From assembly GCF_964340395.1 (NCBI RefSeq), contig NC_135566.1:3857001-3921000 (forward strand): 64,000 nt of DNA, in the 5' to 3' direction. Numbering within the stretch: position 1 is the stretch's first letter; each line of letters starts with the position of its first letter. Made by a program: the position numbers and the translations under genes. The notes under the pieces were generated by a model, which saw only the letters and a list, made by a program, of their open reading frames with translations, was not told where the DNA came from and did not search any database. Of the stretch, positions 1 through 15,700 are shown piece after piece. The stretch comes from Glandiceps talaboti (Eukaryota > Hemichordata > Enteropneusta > Spengelidae).

Positions 1-3000
1 TGATGGAACGGTTCTCTCCTTTGTGGATGCAACTTTAAGTGCCATTGCAGTTGGAGTCTCCTCTGAACTACAAGCAGGTAATATAAGCTTATTCGCTAGT
101 ACGACCAGATAAAATGAAATACAGTATACGACAATATCATATAACATGGAAAACGTAACCCAACCTAACCTAATCCAATTCAACCCACCCTAACCTAACC
201 TGACCTGACCTAGCCTAGCCTTACGTAACCTAACTTTAACTAATCTAACCTAATCAACCTAACCATATCCAAAAACAACATGACACAACGCAATGCAAAG
301 CAACGCAATGTATTACAATGCCGGTACCCCATAAACATTTGTTGTTCATTATTCATGCACCTATCATTTTTGTCGAAAGTTTAAATAATTTAATTTTGCT
401 CCAAGCATACATGTATATTAATTATTTTCATTCAGAATGTACAAATCCTGAAAACAATACATCGGGATGTGGAGGGCCAAGAATTCTCGATGACTTCACA
501 TGTGTCGACTACTTTTCCACGCCCAATTATCCTTCTCACTATCCACCAAATGCCAATTGTGCCTGGGATGTAGAGGTTCCCATGGGGGAATACGTCCTAT
601 TATCCATACTGGATTTTGATGTTGATCCACAGAAAAGTAATGGACTCTGCGATGATTATCTGATTATTTCTGAAGGTAAAGTATGAAAGAGGTGTAGTAT
701 AGTCTGTGTATAAAATAAGATAATATACTCTATGTTAACATATCAGTATACTACGTTCTAGTAGGGTAAATAAGGGGCATACTATCATATATACAACCCT
801 GAAAGGATAGTGCTGTTAGAACATTTTGATAATGACATATTTTCATAAGGATTTGACCATCTAAGAACGATGTGGCATATATTTCTTACACTTACAAGTT
901 GTAAGTGAACAAAAATCGTCTATGAAAATTGAGACTGTAAATTAGTTTCATCATGGAGAAAGTTTGATATTTTTTGATCAATGATATAATCTTGATTGGA
1001 ATATTTATTCTTGTGTCGAGGTGCTGAATAAGTTTAATACGGTTTACCCAAAGTGCTGCTGACATAGAGATATTTTGTATCCATATGATATTTTTCCTTA
1101 TCTTTTTTTCCTCCAGAAACTGATTTTGAAATATTAACTGCCAGTAAGTACTGTGGTAGTGATGTGACGTCACAGATCATGGGTGAAAGTCATAAGATGC
1201 ATCTAGAATTCATTTCTGATTCTGTTCAAAGTTCAAACCATGGCTTCTTTGCTACCATTTCATCATGTGGTAAGTCAACGCCCTTTTTCTCTTTCTTTGT
1301 TCGTATATAAAGTGAATGTGTAGATTATATCTACATAACATCATGAATATTAATCAGCCTAAACCCATTCATGGATTCCCAATGAAGCCAAAGCTATTTC
1401 ACATTTGCATGCTTCTGTTAGTCTACAGCACTCGTTCATGTCTTAGTCTCATGTAAATACATCTTCTTTCATGTAAATATCTAGTACCTTAAAATGTGAT
1501 GCAATATTTGCCATATTGTCATTTCCCGGATCATCAATGAGCAAAGTACTTCATTCTAGGTTGTGGCTGTGTGTTGACAGCAGAATCAGGAGTCCTTCGG
1601 TCACCATACCAACGCATAGACGTTACTGATACTATGCAATCCATACCTCAATCCCCAACGTCGTGTACCTGGACCTTGATGGCCGATAAACAGCAATACA
1701 TTACACTCCAATTTATAGAGCTGGAGTTCTTCAATAGCAGTGCATGTGACAGCTATATTAGTATGTACGAGAACACTGGCAAGGTTTTGGTTCAAATATG
1801 TGCTGATGACGTTAATGTTATGAATAGTACATATGAATCATCTGCGGAAATTCTGTACGTCACATTCTATAGTTATTATGGGATGCAAAGTGAGAATTTC
1901 ACTGCAGCCTACCAAACCAATGATATCATTGAGTCAGGTAAAGTTTTTAAATATATTTCCTAACATGTCTAAGCATTTTTGTTCAAATCTTTGCTGTTAT
2001 TAGATGCTTTGTATAGATTCCATTTCATTGACTTTACATGTTATTTCTTTGTGATTAACTTTCGCTTAAGCAGTACAATTTATAACGAGAATTTGATCAT
2101 GTTCAAAATGCTATTAGAAAGGTTCTATATTCCATAACTTTCTATGTCATGACCGATTCAAGTAAACTCCACATCTCAAAATCTCTGGGAATGACCACAG
2201 TTCTATTTTGTCAGCCAAATAAAACGAGTGCTAATAAAAAATATAGGTGCAGTACCCTAGTCGACTGGTCGTCGACTAGAAGTGGCATGGCTTTTTAGGT
2301 TACTCGTATTTATAAGAAATATATTGGGGAATAACATCTACTTGTCACCGCCAGGCAATTGTAGAGTAGATCTAGGCTGCCATATTCTCAACTTGTCACT
2401 TTTCTACCTCGAGGTGAGGTCCGACCGACGCTACACTTGTAGCCTAATCGCATGGTTCTTTTTGTTGGGCAGGATGTGGTGGTATCTTGCATAGTTCTTC
2501 AGCGTCGATCACGTCTCCGAACTATCCATCTAACTATGACACTCGCATGACTTGTCACTGGTTGATTTCATTGAGTCATGGTCTTCATATTTTATTGACT
2601 ATCTCCTCACTTCATCTTGAGAAGGATGAAAGTGGTCGTTGCTATGACTACCTTAACATCTACGATGGTATGGATGAGAATTCATCAAACTTAGCAACGT
2701 TGTGTGGAGAGAATTATAACATAAGTGATGTTATCAAATCTACTGGTAACACAATGCTGTTAGTTTTCTATTCCGATGCTACTGTCAATCAACAAGGTTT
2801 TGATGTAGAATATACTGCAGCCACAGGTGAGTTAAGTTAGTGTCAGTTCATTAGGGTCTTGTATACTTCATGGTGCCCACACTTGTTTCTGTGAAATCAA
2901 TATAATGAGTAGATTGGAGAGCCAGGTTAGAGCTTGAATGGCGTGTGGTGAAAGTGGTTAGACGTCAAGGTACATATGCTAAATGTAAAAAGGGTACATA

Positions 3001-6000
3001 ATATACTGGTAGGGTGTGAAACATTCCAATTTCCTGTGTTGCCCAACCCTTCTCCCCCTTTATATATCTTGAAGTTTGCATTAAATTCTGCCAAAGTCCC
3101 AACAACTTGAGTGTAATCACAATAGCATCACACAATGTGCAGATTTGTGTACATCATTCATTAAAGGTATCCGAGCTATGTACATAGTATATTGGTCGTA
3201 ATTCGTTAATTGCCGTCAAATATTCTTTGTTTTTAATTGCCCTTCAATTGTATATGTATTCCCTTTACATATCAGATTGCGGTGGAAAATTGTACGAAGA
3301 CAACGGCGTATTACGATCGGTAGCATATCCAGATTACAGCGACGGTGTTACACTGTGCATCTGGGACATTGAAGCACCGACCAATCAAATCATCCATTTC
3401 AACATTCTCGTATTTGAGATTACCTGCACACCTGGTATATCTGAGGATGACTTTGTTGAGATCAAAGGCATGACAATTAGTAACAATGGTACTGACATTG
3501 TACAGACAATATACCACAATAAAATGTGCCAGGGTATGGCAGCTGTGCAAGACGTGCCACTAGGATATTTAACATTTAATTCACCAACAAACAGACTGCA
3601 GTTTTCTGTTAAAATTCACGGAAAACACCTCTTCTTGACGTATTACCAAACAAGCAAAGGTAACTAACATAACTTGTATCTCAGTCAAACTCAGGTCAAA
3701 CTACTTTGTACACCATATCCAAATTCTAGGAAGGTGTGTGTGGGGAGGGGGGCGTAGCTATTACGTGCTATTTAAAATCAACTTGTTACGACTCTTCCAG
3801 TAGTGTACATGTCTATTTCCGGTTGTGAAATTATAAATATGTGGGGTTTTATATCTTTTTACAATAAAAGTATATTGGCATAAATTTTCACAAGTTGTTT
3901 AAGGATTGCTTGATTATCTGTAGTTCATCTCAATGACTAGTTTGAATAAAACATCAAATTACAAAAATACACTAATGTTGTAATTGTACCATATTGACAA
4001 AAAACTCTGATGTTGAAATATTACAACTTTGGCAAAAGGAAAACATGGGCCCACATGAAAGAATGAGTTATCAAGTGTTTTACTTTGTGGACTCAACTTC
4101 ATTTAAAGATAAATTACATTAAAATATTCCCATAGAGTTTTTTTGCCAAAATCTGTACTGACGACAAGTGTTTACATTAAGTATAGCACATTGTTATTAT
4201 ATACTTGTCTGGTATATTCTCGGTCGAAACTAATGACATTTTATCAAAGTGTTGATGTGGTGTCTCTGTAACATCCCTACCCACTATTGTACGGTGCACT
4301 ATGAGTATATTGTGTTCATTAAAATGTCTGCTTTTTTTTCAGCTCGGCGTCAGTGTGGCGAACATTGGCTTCTGTTTGATGGCCATTGCTTTGGTCCACT
4401 ATGGTTGGCAAGCGGCTATGGCTATGTTCCTATTAATAAGATCTTGCTGGATTCTGAGAACGCTAATGAGACATGCACAGCGTTAGGTGCTACACTTGCT
4501 ACAATACAGTCGTATGCAATACAGAACTTTATTGAACAAAATATCCCACCGAACACACGGACTATTGACGGGTACCATGTTGGTTTGCGAAAATGGCGGG
4601 ATTCGTCGACGTGGACGTGGTTAGGATCTCGGCAGTTATTGTTTTCTAACTTTCTAAGGAGCAGTGAACAGTCTGGTTCTGACGAGTGTGGTTATCTAAA
4701 ACCAAGCAGTTCATTTCATTGGGACTACGATACGTGCAAAAAATATTTTTTAGCTGTACTTTGTGAAAAAGGTTTGTAAAAAAGTTGCAATCCTATCAAC
4801 TCAGTGAAACGTCTTCTTAATAAACCAAAAAGTGTTTAAATAGTTATATAAATGTGTATACATCTTGAAATTAAAAATAAATTAATGCAATAATTACCAT
4901 GGATACATGGGAATCAGTTAAGATTATATGTACGTGAAAACTTTCAAATTTGTCTGAAGTATCTGACACACCATGTCTACCAGCACACTCTTTCAATCCA
5001 CTATATTTCAACAAACATCGGCAACTTTATGCTATACCTAAAGTAATTCCAAAGCCTAAAATGGATACGTTTTTTCGAGAAAGATCGATGAAAATTTGCG
5101 GAAAGGATATTATGCCATGGATTGATCCACAGGTGGTTTACCTCTCCTCTATTATATACGAAAGGAAACTATCATTCCTAAAATTGTCGATGTGCCGACT
5201 ATTTTCTTTCAGATGCTGACGAGTGTTTATTTGACAATGGTGGATGTGCACATCAGTGTCGGAATTCACATCTTAGCTATGCATGTAGCTGTCCTCAGGG
5301 CTATTACCTCAATCCACAAAATGACAAGAATTGCTTGGGTAAGCCAGAGATTAGTTTTTATGGGCAATACTTACACTCCCAGGATATAGTCAGGATTATG
5401 GCTGACATTTTGTGCCCTTGACTTACTTGTATCTATTTTTACACATTCGTCCGAAAGTAAAGGTAGGGAATGAAATGTGAATTACTTTGTGAACGAGAAC
5501 CAGGCATACGACATGTCGGCGTTCATTATATAAATATTGTTTCATATGGTCCTCTTGCTCTTTTGCACCTTGCACGATTTTGTTGCCATAGTAATGGACG
5601 CTTTTGTATCTGAAAATAGAGTAGTCAAAGATGAGAGGCAGCTAGGAATCTGTACTAGATTAGAAATTCATTATCTAACATCATACTACTAGTGATACAA
5701 ATACTCTTCTTTCTGTACATATAAAAGAGAGACCATGTGGTAATGTGAGATGTATGGAATTCCTTGGGTATAACAGGATATCGGCATATCTGTTAGCAGT
5801 ACTGAAGACAAATTTGATGACCATGCTCTCTACAAAGCTAGAAACCACTGGAGATGTAAAATTACAGAACTACATATATAATATATAAATAAATAAGACA
5901 TATCAATCTAATTATATATTTTCAACTCAGGACAATTGCTGATTTCATTTATAGATATATGCAAGTCAACTTTGGGATATGATTGGATATACTATAACGG

Positions 6001-9000
6001 TTCCTGCTACAGATCAGATCATACAGCACAGTCATGGCGTAGTGCTAATGATAGTTGTCAAACAAAATTCGGCCATCTCATCAAAGTACTTGATCCATAT
6101 ATTGAGGTGAGATTTAGCGGTCAAGTTTATAGTTAAGCTTTCGTTTTGAATAAATTGAACAAATTATTTTCTGGGTGTTGAAATGTGACAATACAAAATC
6201 AAAATCTCTAGATCTACAGGGCTTTGTGTAATCATTTCGCCTAACACATAATGTCGATGGTCCCGTCTGAAACTTTATCAACTAATTTGTAAAAAAGTAA
6301 TTTTTGTAACGTGTATCTTTTGTTTTTACTGTTTCAGACGCACTTACATGAGCGTGGTTCGTACGATGTTGCCATAACAACTGATTTTGTAATTCCCTCT
6401 GGTGACTACTGGGTTGGGTTGCATGCCAACGACCATGACTCTTGGCAATGGACAGACAGCACTCCACTTGAGAGTTACACAAACTTTGGCACTGCACCTT
6501 CTGATATCAAAGATTGTGTAGCAAGCAATGGAAGTTTATGGTTTGTGAAAAGCTGCACGGAAATGTTATCCACAGTATGTGAAATTGGTATGAATTAATA
6601 TCATATTGCGTCTTATTTTCATTAAGTTCTGGAGGTGCATGGAAATGGGAAGGATTAGCTTTCAGAATCATTACGTGTTTGTGTACGTAACCACATGTCA
6701 AAATTATGTAATTCAACCTATTTGCCAAACTGTGTCATAATCATACATGAATTCCCTGCTGCCTTAGCTTTCTCTAAGTGCCGGATGTCAAAATGAGTCA
6801 AAACGGCACGTATGCATCACTTGGTTTTGTGATTGATGAATCCAATGATATCCTCAAATCTTGTTATCTCTCCCGGAGTCACTTTTGAGATCATTAGATT
6901 GTAGTATGTCTGCTTGCAATATCTTTCAGACTGTTGTGGTGACATGCCAGTCGAAGATGTGTGTCATGGCCAATTCCTAGACACACTACAATTACCAATC
7001 GGGACACTCCAGTCTCCCAACTATCCACTGACCTTTGAACCCAATCTAGAATGTCAATGGATAATTGAGATGCCAACTGGTCGTTTTATTAGGTAAGATG
7101 TCATTTCCATCGTGTTTACTCATAGACATGTGACCACGTTCTTTACAATAACAAGATGTATATGTAATATGATCATTGTTAAGGAATAAAAAAAAATATT
7201 TGAGGTTAAAATTTATAAATCCTTAAAATTTGTAATCATTATTTGTACGCTAAAGCAAAGTTGTGAAATATTTCAAAACCAAAAAGAAAAAAAGATTACT
7301 TTGGAATTGCTTTTTTTGTTATGAAAACTAAATGGAATGAAATTTCACGCAAATATGTGTCTGTGTGTGTTATCGAATGGTACCACTCATGAAAACTATT
7401 TGTGGATTACAATACATGTATAATCATTGCCTGAATAAGTATCTAACGACAACGACTAAAATAGTATGGTTGAAAACAAGTTATACTTGGTAAGCAACTA
7501 GACTTTCAATCATTTTGTTCTTTGTCTAATACAGCCTGATCTTCCATCGTCTTGTGTTGTCAAGAGATGATAGCTGTGAGAGTGAATTGAAGGTGTACGA
7601 CGGGCCTAGAGCAGAGAGAGAATCATGCATCAATACTTACTGTGGTACAGTACTTGATCTTACAATCCAATCAAGTTCAAATTCATTGACAATTGTCTTC
7701 AAATCGTTCCAGTCTGTCTCTGCTAGTAAGCTAGGATTCTTGGCACTGTATGCAGTCACAGGTAAATATCCCCATTGCAATATATCATCTTATTTCAGAG
7801 AATCCAGACTTGTTGAATCGATGGAGATGTATTGGGTTTCTTGAGATCGAATAAAGTATTTGAGAAAGAGGTGAAAGAATCATATTTACTTTCATACCGA
7901 AATAATCTAACCACAGAAAACCACCATCTCTTCTTTCGAAAGTTCAATGGATATGCTACAATGTGTAAGAGCTTCTTTAAAATATGCGAGATTTGTGGAT
8001 AAATGATGTTCGTTGTATACTTTAGTCCCCATACGTGTCACCGAGAAATAAGACTCGGCTTCGGGAAGTATTGAAGCATCACCTGTTTGGTCATGCATGA
8101 ATTTGTAGTTATGGTTTACGGCCATTATTACATTCTTAATTGATAATCATTGAAGTTTTATCTGAATTGTATTAAAATATTACCGGCTCTTTTACAACTA
8201 TCTAGAATAGAAATTCATTTCAAATACTTTATTGTAGATTGTGGTTTTGGTAAATGTGAATCTGGTTGTGGTGGAGCAAGTCACTTAACAGCCAATGAAG
8301 GGAGATTTGCCAGTTCACTAACATCTGGTTATGGTCAACCGTATAGTCATTGCAAATGGACCATATCAGTAGACCATGGCAAATACATCTCACTGCAGTT
8401 TGACAGCTTTGATATACCAGCAGCCAGTAAATTAGCCAATACTGAGGAATGTCTTGAATTTGATTATGTGGAGTTATACTCGCCTCTATCGTCGAGTCTC
8501 ATCGGTCGATATTGTGGATCCCAAACACCTCCATATTTGGTAACTTCGGAGAATCAGCTGACTGTGTATTTCAGCAGTGGTGCACCAAGTTCTACTATAG
8601 GGTACTTCAGTGTATTGTACGATACACAGGGTAAGCCGCGACATTTAAAATCATGTCTACGCATTTTTGGATTTTCGGTCAAATTTTCAAACTTTCGTAT
8701 ATGTAAAAACAGAACCAGGTCAAAGAAAATTAAAGCAAACTTTTTTCATTTTTTTTTCTAGAATGTCCTGGATTTTCTACCGGTGTGCGTACGTGTCCAG
8801 AGGATGAAATTACGGTATTTAATCACAGTTGCGGTTACATTCAATCCAGTAATTACCCAAACCTATTTCCAGAGAACGGCCGTTGCTATTGGCACATTAC
8901 TGTCCCCGAATTTACATACATCAGGCTAAGGTTTCTGGATTTTGATATCCCTGGTCTTGGTGATCTTTGCGGTGATTATGGTATCGATGTATATGACGGT

Positions 9001-9706
9001 AGCAGCCGTGAGTTTAACCTTCTTATTGATAGATATTGCAATGCCAATAGACCCCAATCATCCGTCCTGTCCAGTGGAAACACCCTCTACATTGCCTTTA
9101 ATGGTGGGACACCAGGGAAAGGCTTTGCAGCAAAATATGTCTCTTCCGGGTATGTTCCACCGGTGTCGTTGTCAAAGGACTCAGACGAAGGTAAGGAGTA
9201 TATTTGTATTATAAGAATATATTTAGTTGTATAATATATATAATAAATTACATAACAGCAGACCTATGAGTGGTCAGGGACCTGTGACCAGGAGACGTCA
9301 AATGTTAAAGAATTCCAAGATTGCAACTTTTATTCCAAAGAAGCATTTCTGTTGCAAAACATTCTGTATGATATCATCCATGCAATTAATACTGTACCCT
9401 TTTATAAACTAGACTTCATCTGTGAGAAAGGCTGGAGTCTTTTTGACAAGCACTGCTATAGATTTCACCAGGGTGAGAAGACATCTTGGATTGTGGCCGA
9501 GAGTGACTGTGGAAAGAATCACTCTCATCTTGTCAGTATATTGAACTATGCTGAAATGGTATATATTCATTACATGTTATCGATGGTCTGGAGGACGGAA
9601 TTCACAAAAACATACATTGGTGAGGAACTTACTCCTGTCAGTTTGTGGCAACGTCATAATTTCAGTATCACTTGGGCATTTAGGGGTGTTCACTGTATGT
9701 TAGATT

Positions 9707-9748
<42 letters not shown>

Positions 9749-12700
9749 GGTTGATCGGTCGGTCTGAGCCAGTTAATATATAATTTTAGCATAAATGGCA
9801 GTCTTCATTGTCAACTTTATGGATAATTTGATGATAAAAAATCATCTATAAAGTTACTTAATGTGATGTTTGCTATTGATAAATCGATTATTCGACAATT
9901 TTTGTTCTTGAGTTTCTTCATTGTTTTTTAATTTTACATAAATTATAGAGAATTGACAAGTTATGTACTTACTAACTTTCAGGAGGCTTTAGAAGACTAA
10001 ACGAATCAAATAATTAAAGCTCGGCTCTAAAATCAACACTTAATCCCATTGACTATGATTACCTTCTAATAACTACGTACACTGTCACTCTACAAGATTT
10101 AAATTTTGAAAAACAAAATTAATTCCAGGGCTAACAGATTCAGGAAGTGAGGGTACTTTTCGTTGGGTGGACGGCAATCCCATGAGTTATACAGACTGGT
10201 AAGTAAAATGCAATCAAATTTAAACTGCTATCAGTTGAAACGATTGACTTGTAGGAATGTGAACTGACGACATATTGGAGAGTTCACACATTAAACACCA
10301 GAAAATTGTAAACAACGTGTCTAATTCTAAAAGCGATACATTTACTACACTTTCAGGAGTGTGATGATTTAGCGTTTTACAAGGGTTACGTCAGAAACGT
10401 CAGCTATTTTAAAGTTTTTGGACCGAAAACATTTTATCTTAAGTTACCTCAATTTCTTTCGAATTGGAGTCTAATGATTCCTTTTCTGAAGACGATATCT
10501 GGTTTGTAAGTCATAACACTGTCAGGAAAGAATGTATTGAATATTAATATTTATCACATCTATACATTAATAAAGGGATTGATGTATTCTGTAATCTCCA
10601 GGGCAGAACATAGTATTCGTCACGATAACGAGAAGCAACCAGATGGTGGTATTTTTGAAGACTGCGGTCTATATTTACTAGATAATATCCACTCTACTAC
10701 CCACTGGCATGATGTAGCGTGTGCTTATGATGATGTCCAACAGTATATATGTAAGAAGAAAGCAGAATTTACTGGTAAGTTAGAAATTACTGTTTTCTAG
10801 TAAACTTGTGAGTGTATATACTACTAAACCAAAGTGACTGCAGAGTTTCAATCGCCTCACACATTTCTAGTTACAAATTCCATAAATAAAATACAGACGT
10901 TGATAGTTCGCAATCATATAAAATGATACATTACATTTTTTCACTGTAAACACAAATCAACATCACTTTAGGATGAAACAAGGAAGATTCAAATTCAAAA
11001 CAATTAAGTCAATTTTTTGTGTGTTCACAATGAGATAAAGTACAATATTTTATATGCGCATACGCTGTCAGTGCCTGTATTTCGTTTGTGTAATTCCTAA
11101 CAAAAACCTGGTGGGAGGTGTGAAAAAATGATGCCAAATTGAAACACTATAGTCATTCTGGTTTGGTAGTACACACCCTGAAGGAAATAGCAATGGATGA
11201 ATCAGATTCATTAGACAGTCACAGTAGCCTTATTTATGCAGACTCTGTGGTGATATCGAACTGCGACAAATGTAACCTACTGTACCCATAGCTACATGTT
11301 TATCTTTGCTATTAGTTTTCATGAAAAAATCCTAAAATATGGAAAAATCACAAAATAACTGTTCTTTTCTTTTCTTTTTAAACTATAGAACAGATGGCAC
11401 CAACTGCAGAACCCTACACTGGTGTTAATACTTTTGGTAAGTCACGATCAATTTGTCATTTTCTTTCACCATCGTTTTTACATTCAATATTGTGGAGGTT
11501 ATTCAATTCTTTGTTTTCCAAATAATCAATAAATACATTTGCAATGGTATGTTGAAATATTACTTGTTTCAAAATCGTCATACAAGTCAATTAGTGCTAA
11601 TGCATAGGACTTATTGTTTCACCTATTCAAAGTGTGTGAACCTGGATGGAATCTTCTAGATTCAAAATGTGTGAAATTGGAAACGGCAAAGCTCACGAAA
11701 AGATCAACTGAATCATCACCAATACCTTTGAACCTTGGCTGGCAACATGCAGCAGATAGATGCAGACAAAATATGGCTGCCCTAGTGAGTGTGTCTACAC
11801 TTGAATCTCACCTGCTCCTGGAATTCTACTTGAACTATGTATGGAAAATAACCGCCAGTACAATATGGATAGGTTTGAAGTTTGATTTTGATAGCAATGA
11901 ATGGTACTGGTTGTCCGGTAAGACTGTGGAGTTTCAGAACTGGGAAAACGAAGATGACGTACAGCCTGGTGATGTATGTGTTGCTATGGTTCAACAAGAT
12001 GATGATAGCTGGAAATGGAGAAAGACTTCATGTTTTCAAAGTATAACATCATATTATCTTTGTGAGCTGGCGGCTGAAGGTAATGCGAAAACCTGTTGGT
12101 TATTCATTATAACAAAATGAAAATCTTAAGTTAATTGGCTAATTGTGATTAGTATTGCTAAATTTTTTCGCTATTCCTTCCCTTAACATTACATTTACTA
12201 CCAGGAGGTGTTTCTTTTCAAAATGAATGTGTGAGTTGTATTCACATAAGGCGTTTACATTATTTTTTGGAACACAAGAAAGAGAAGATAGATGCACGTC
12301 AGACTTATTTACGTGTGATGATGGTACTTGTCTATTAGCAGTCTACGTATGTGATGGCGTTGAAGATTGTTTTGATGGTTCGGATGAATTGCAATGTTGT
12401 AAGTATAAGAACAATTCAGCGACATCATCGACGGTTCACTTGTTATCACAGTGGTGTTAGTGTATTTTAACTTTATGGTTTCGGCAGGTGTAACAAAACG
12501 ATGATACATTAAATATCTCACTGAAAGGCAGAACAACCATACCTTATCTCTTGTAACAATATGTTGAATAATAGTTTACTTGGCATGTTATATGGATTTC
12601 TAGACAGGGTATACTAAGTCGCTTTCAGGTACCAACAATCAGTGTGATAATAAACCCCCATCATGTAATGTGTCCGGAACAAAACTACAGTATTTAGTAT

Positions 12701-15700
12701 CTTATATTTGTTACATTATGCATTCCTCCAGCCACTGAGTGTAACAGTAATAGCTACAACTGCGAGAATGGTGGTTGCATTTCAATGACTTTTGTGTGTG
12801 ACTTTAAAGACGACTGTGGTGATAATTCTGATGAAATAGATTGTGGTAAGTAGAATTAAAATCAAGAGAATTACTACTGAGAATTGGAATATATATATAT
12901 ATATATATTATGTGTGGTTAGATTTTTAATTCGATCTATTCCCATGTCACAACTGGTTTCCTATTTTGAACAGATGGCCAGGTTACAAAACTGGCTACAA
13001 CAAAAGCAGTACGTCTACTTGAATGAAATGAGCTCGGTTCAAGAACATGGTACTTCACCAAACCTGAACAACTACTATTTGTTCAGGACATTTAAAGTTT
13101 ATGGCAACGCTAAATATCAGTATTATGTCGTATACATAGCCAGGATAACCCGTATTCGCAGATCCATTGACCAATTCATCCATCCATCCATCCATCCATC
13201 CATCCATCCATCCATCCATCCAATTATCCTCCCAATGATCCATCCATCCATCCATCCATTCATCCATCCAATATTTCATTATTTCTTCTCAGTAAAACCA
13301 AACTGTACGGAGGAAGAGTTTACTTGTAGTAATGGCCAGTGCATAGCTTTGGTAAACCAGTGTAATTTCCTTGTTGATTGTATGGATAGATCTGATGAGG
13401 AAGACTGTGGTATGTTAATGTCTTAATTACATTTGTATAGATAATGATGTGTGCTGTCTTCTAATAATATTATATCCATAGGATGTTAGTCCTGGTGAGT
13501 TTAACCGGGATTTCTGGCTATTCAAATGGAACTCTTTGTTGATAATTTGAACTGTATTCAGTGCTCATCCTTGATCGGGTTGATCCTGTATTTCAAAGAC
13601 GTTTTGCGTTTGCAGTATCCTGTTTATTATATTATACTTTGGTATCGAGATTGCATTCACTATAATGGAGAGTATTTTATATTACCATTTCTCCTACTAT
13701 CGATTATTCTGACATTAGTGCAGGATAAAGAAATAGTATTCTATAACATTCATCTAAATATATCTCCTTTTTTGCTTTCTGCAGATAGTATATGCCATGA
13801 ACCCCCTGGATTCTTATGTTTTAATGGGGAATGTATCCCGGATGGACGAGTTTGTGACGGAGTATTCGATTGTCAAGGTCTTCTTCGTGAAGACGAAAAT
13901 TTAGCTAATTGCAAGCGTGAGTATTAAATAGTTACATAATTATTTACTGGACATGTCGATTATTTGAAAAAGCGTAAACTAACCTTTACTAACAGGTATT
14001 TGAAAGTGCTAGAAAATCATCTTAGAATTGTTAGTCACTGGAAATGCAAGATATGCTCGGAACATTTTTAAGCAGTGGTAACCAAGCTGTAGAACCACAT
14101 TGAGTGGTGTCCTTTCATTAACAACATTATAATGTATAGTGTGTAGATTTGTATCTATTGTTGTTTGCTTCTCAGGACACGTAGTTAAAGGAAGAATATG
14201 TAATGCCTTCTTTGTAAATAGCCATTAAAACCCACACATAGCATCTTTCGACAATAAAATCTTACATGAAATGTGTTGTTGTAAATGAATTGTACACAGG
14301 GAATCAATCTTATGAATGCATGGATTAAGAGTAAATTTGACCGAAAGGGGAACGCCACCTCAGAAAATAAATAAGAGCACATTACCTTCAGAAATATAGT
14401 CATGCATAGTCAGTGTGCATCCAATGAATAATCGTGTCTGCAAAAAACCTATCACTCAATGGTGCATCACTGAAAGAACAATAGAGGTAAAAAAAGAGCT
14501 TCAAGTTGGTGTTTCTTGGCAACAGAGAGAAAAGTGTAATGTGAAATTATGAAATGACTATCCAAGAACATACCTGTAATTCCTGGAGTGGCGTTTCCCT
14601 TTAAGTCGTTCTAAAATGAAAACTGAAGAAACTTATGATGTGTGAATCATCACCAGTCACTACTAAAATGCGTTCTTATATGTCTTACATTTAGTTTTAT
14701 TTCTTACAGTTGGAAGAACATGTGATGATGACCGGTTCATGTGTCAAAATAATTATTGTATTGATAGGAGTTTAATGTGTCTGTACAGTATTGATGAGTA
14801 TGGTACGCAGCGAGGATGTAGAGATTCAACACATTTGAGATTTTGTGGTAAGCAAGAAACTCTTCAGATATTATCGGTTACCCAAATTAATTGATGAAAT
14901 GTTACTCTGTTATCATTTCAGCGTCAACAATCAACAGTCACACACTGTTCGATGTGTTGTTGACTGTAGGAGTAACAAATCAACAGAGAATAAATCTCAC
15001 ATTTCCCTTTTTCTGATAGAGAACTTCCAATGTGACTACACTACATTCAAATGCCCCGAGTCATACTGTATTCCTCTACACAAGCGATGTGATGACATCG
15101 ATGATTGTCCACATGGTGGTGATGAAAGACATTGTGGTGAGTTTAAAAGTCTGATAAAATTCGACATGCCATGTAAAATATTGAATTAAAGTATCATAAG
15201 CATGTGTTCTCTATTCCTACTTCCGTTTGCAATATTAATATTCTCTCTTCCACTGAAAATTTGTATGCAAACGTCTTTCTCCACGAACAGTTTCGTTAAA
15301 TGCAATTGTCAGAGGGAGGGGAAAGCAAGAAATGGGATGGAAATACAAGCCACGCGAAGAGAATTAGATGCTACACAAACAAAATATTCACCTTACATTT
15401 GTAAACCAACATTATAGACAGAGGTTTGATTTATTTTACTTTTAACAGATGAGTATACTTGTCCTGGTTACTACAAGTGCCACGGACAGAAGTATTGTAT
15501 ACCATTACTGCAGCGATGTGATGGAATTAAACAGTGTTTCCATGGTGATGATGAGATGTTATGCAGTAAGTCATACCCCAGCACTTGCCACATTTGATAG
15601 GTCACTGGTTTTTGCAAATCCTGGATTCTTTTTTTCTATTCCATAGTGATTCTTCAGATTAAGAATTTTCTCTGAGGGTCAGTAGCCTCTGTATCCTGCG

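Noticed and set aside
154-271. Telomere or subtelomere
   Set aside because: The pentamer repeat is degenerate, short and lies inside a gene.
7907-8125. Minus-strand frame between CUB modules 5 and 6
   Set aside because: It lies in an intron and has no recognisable feature.
13392-13412. CTGATGA in an LDLa exon as a second hammerhead core
   Set aside because: It encodes the conserved SDE motif and has no paired stem II or GAAA in position. The same applies to CTGATGA at 12827.
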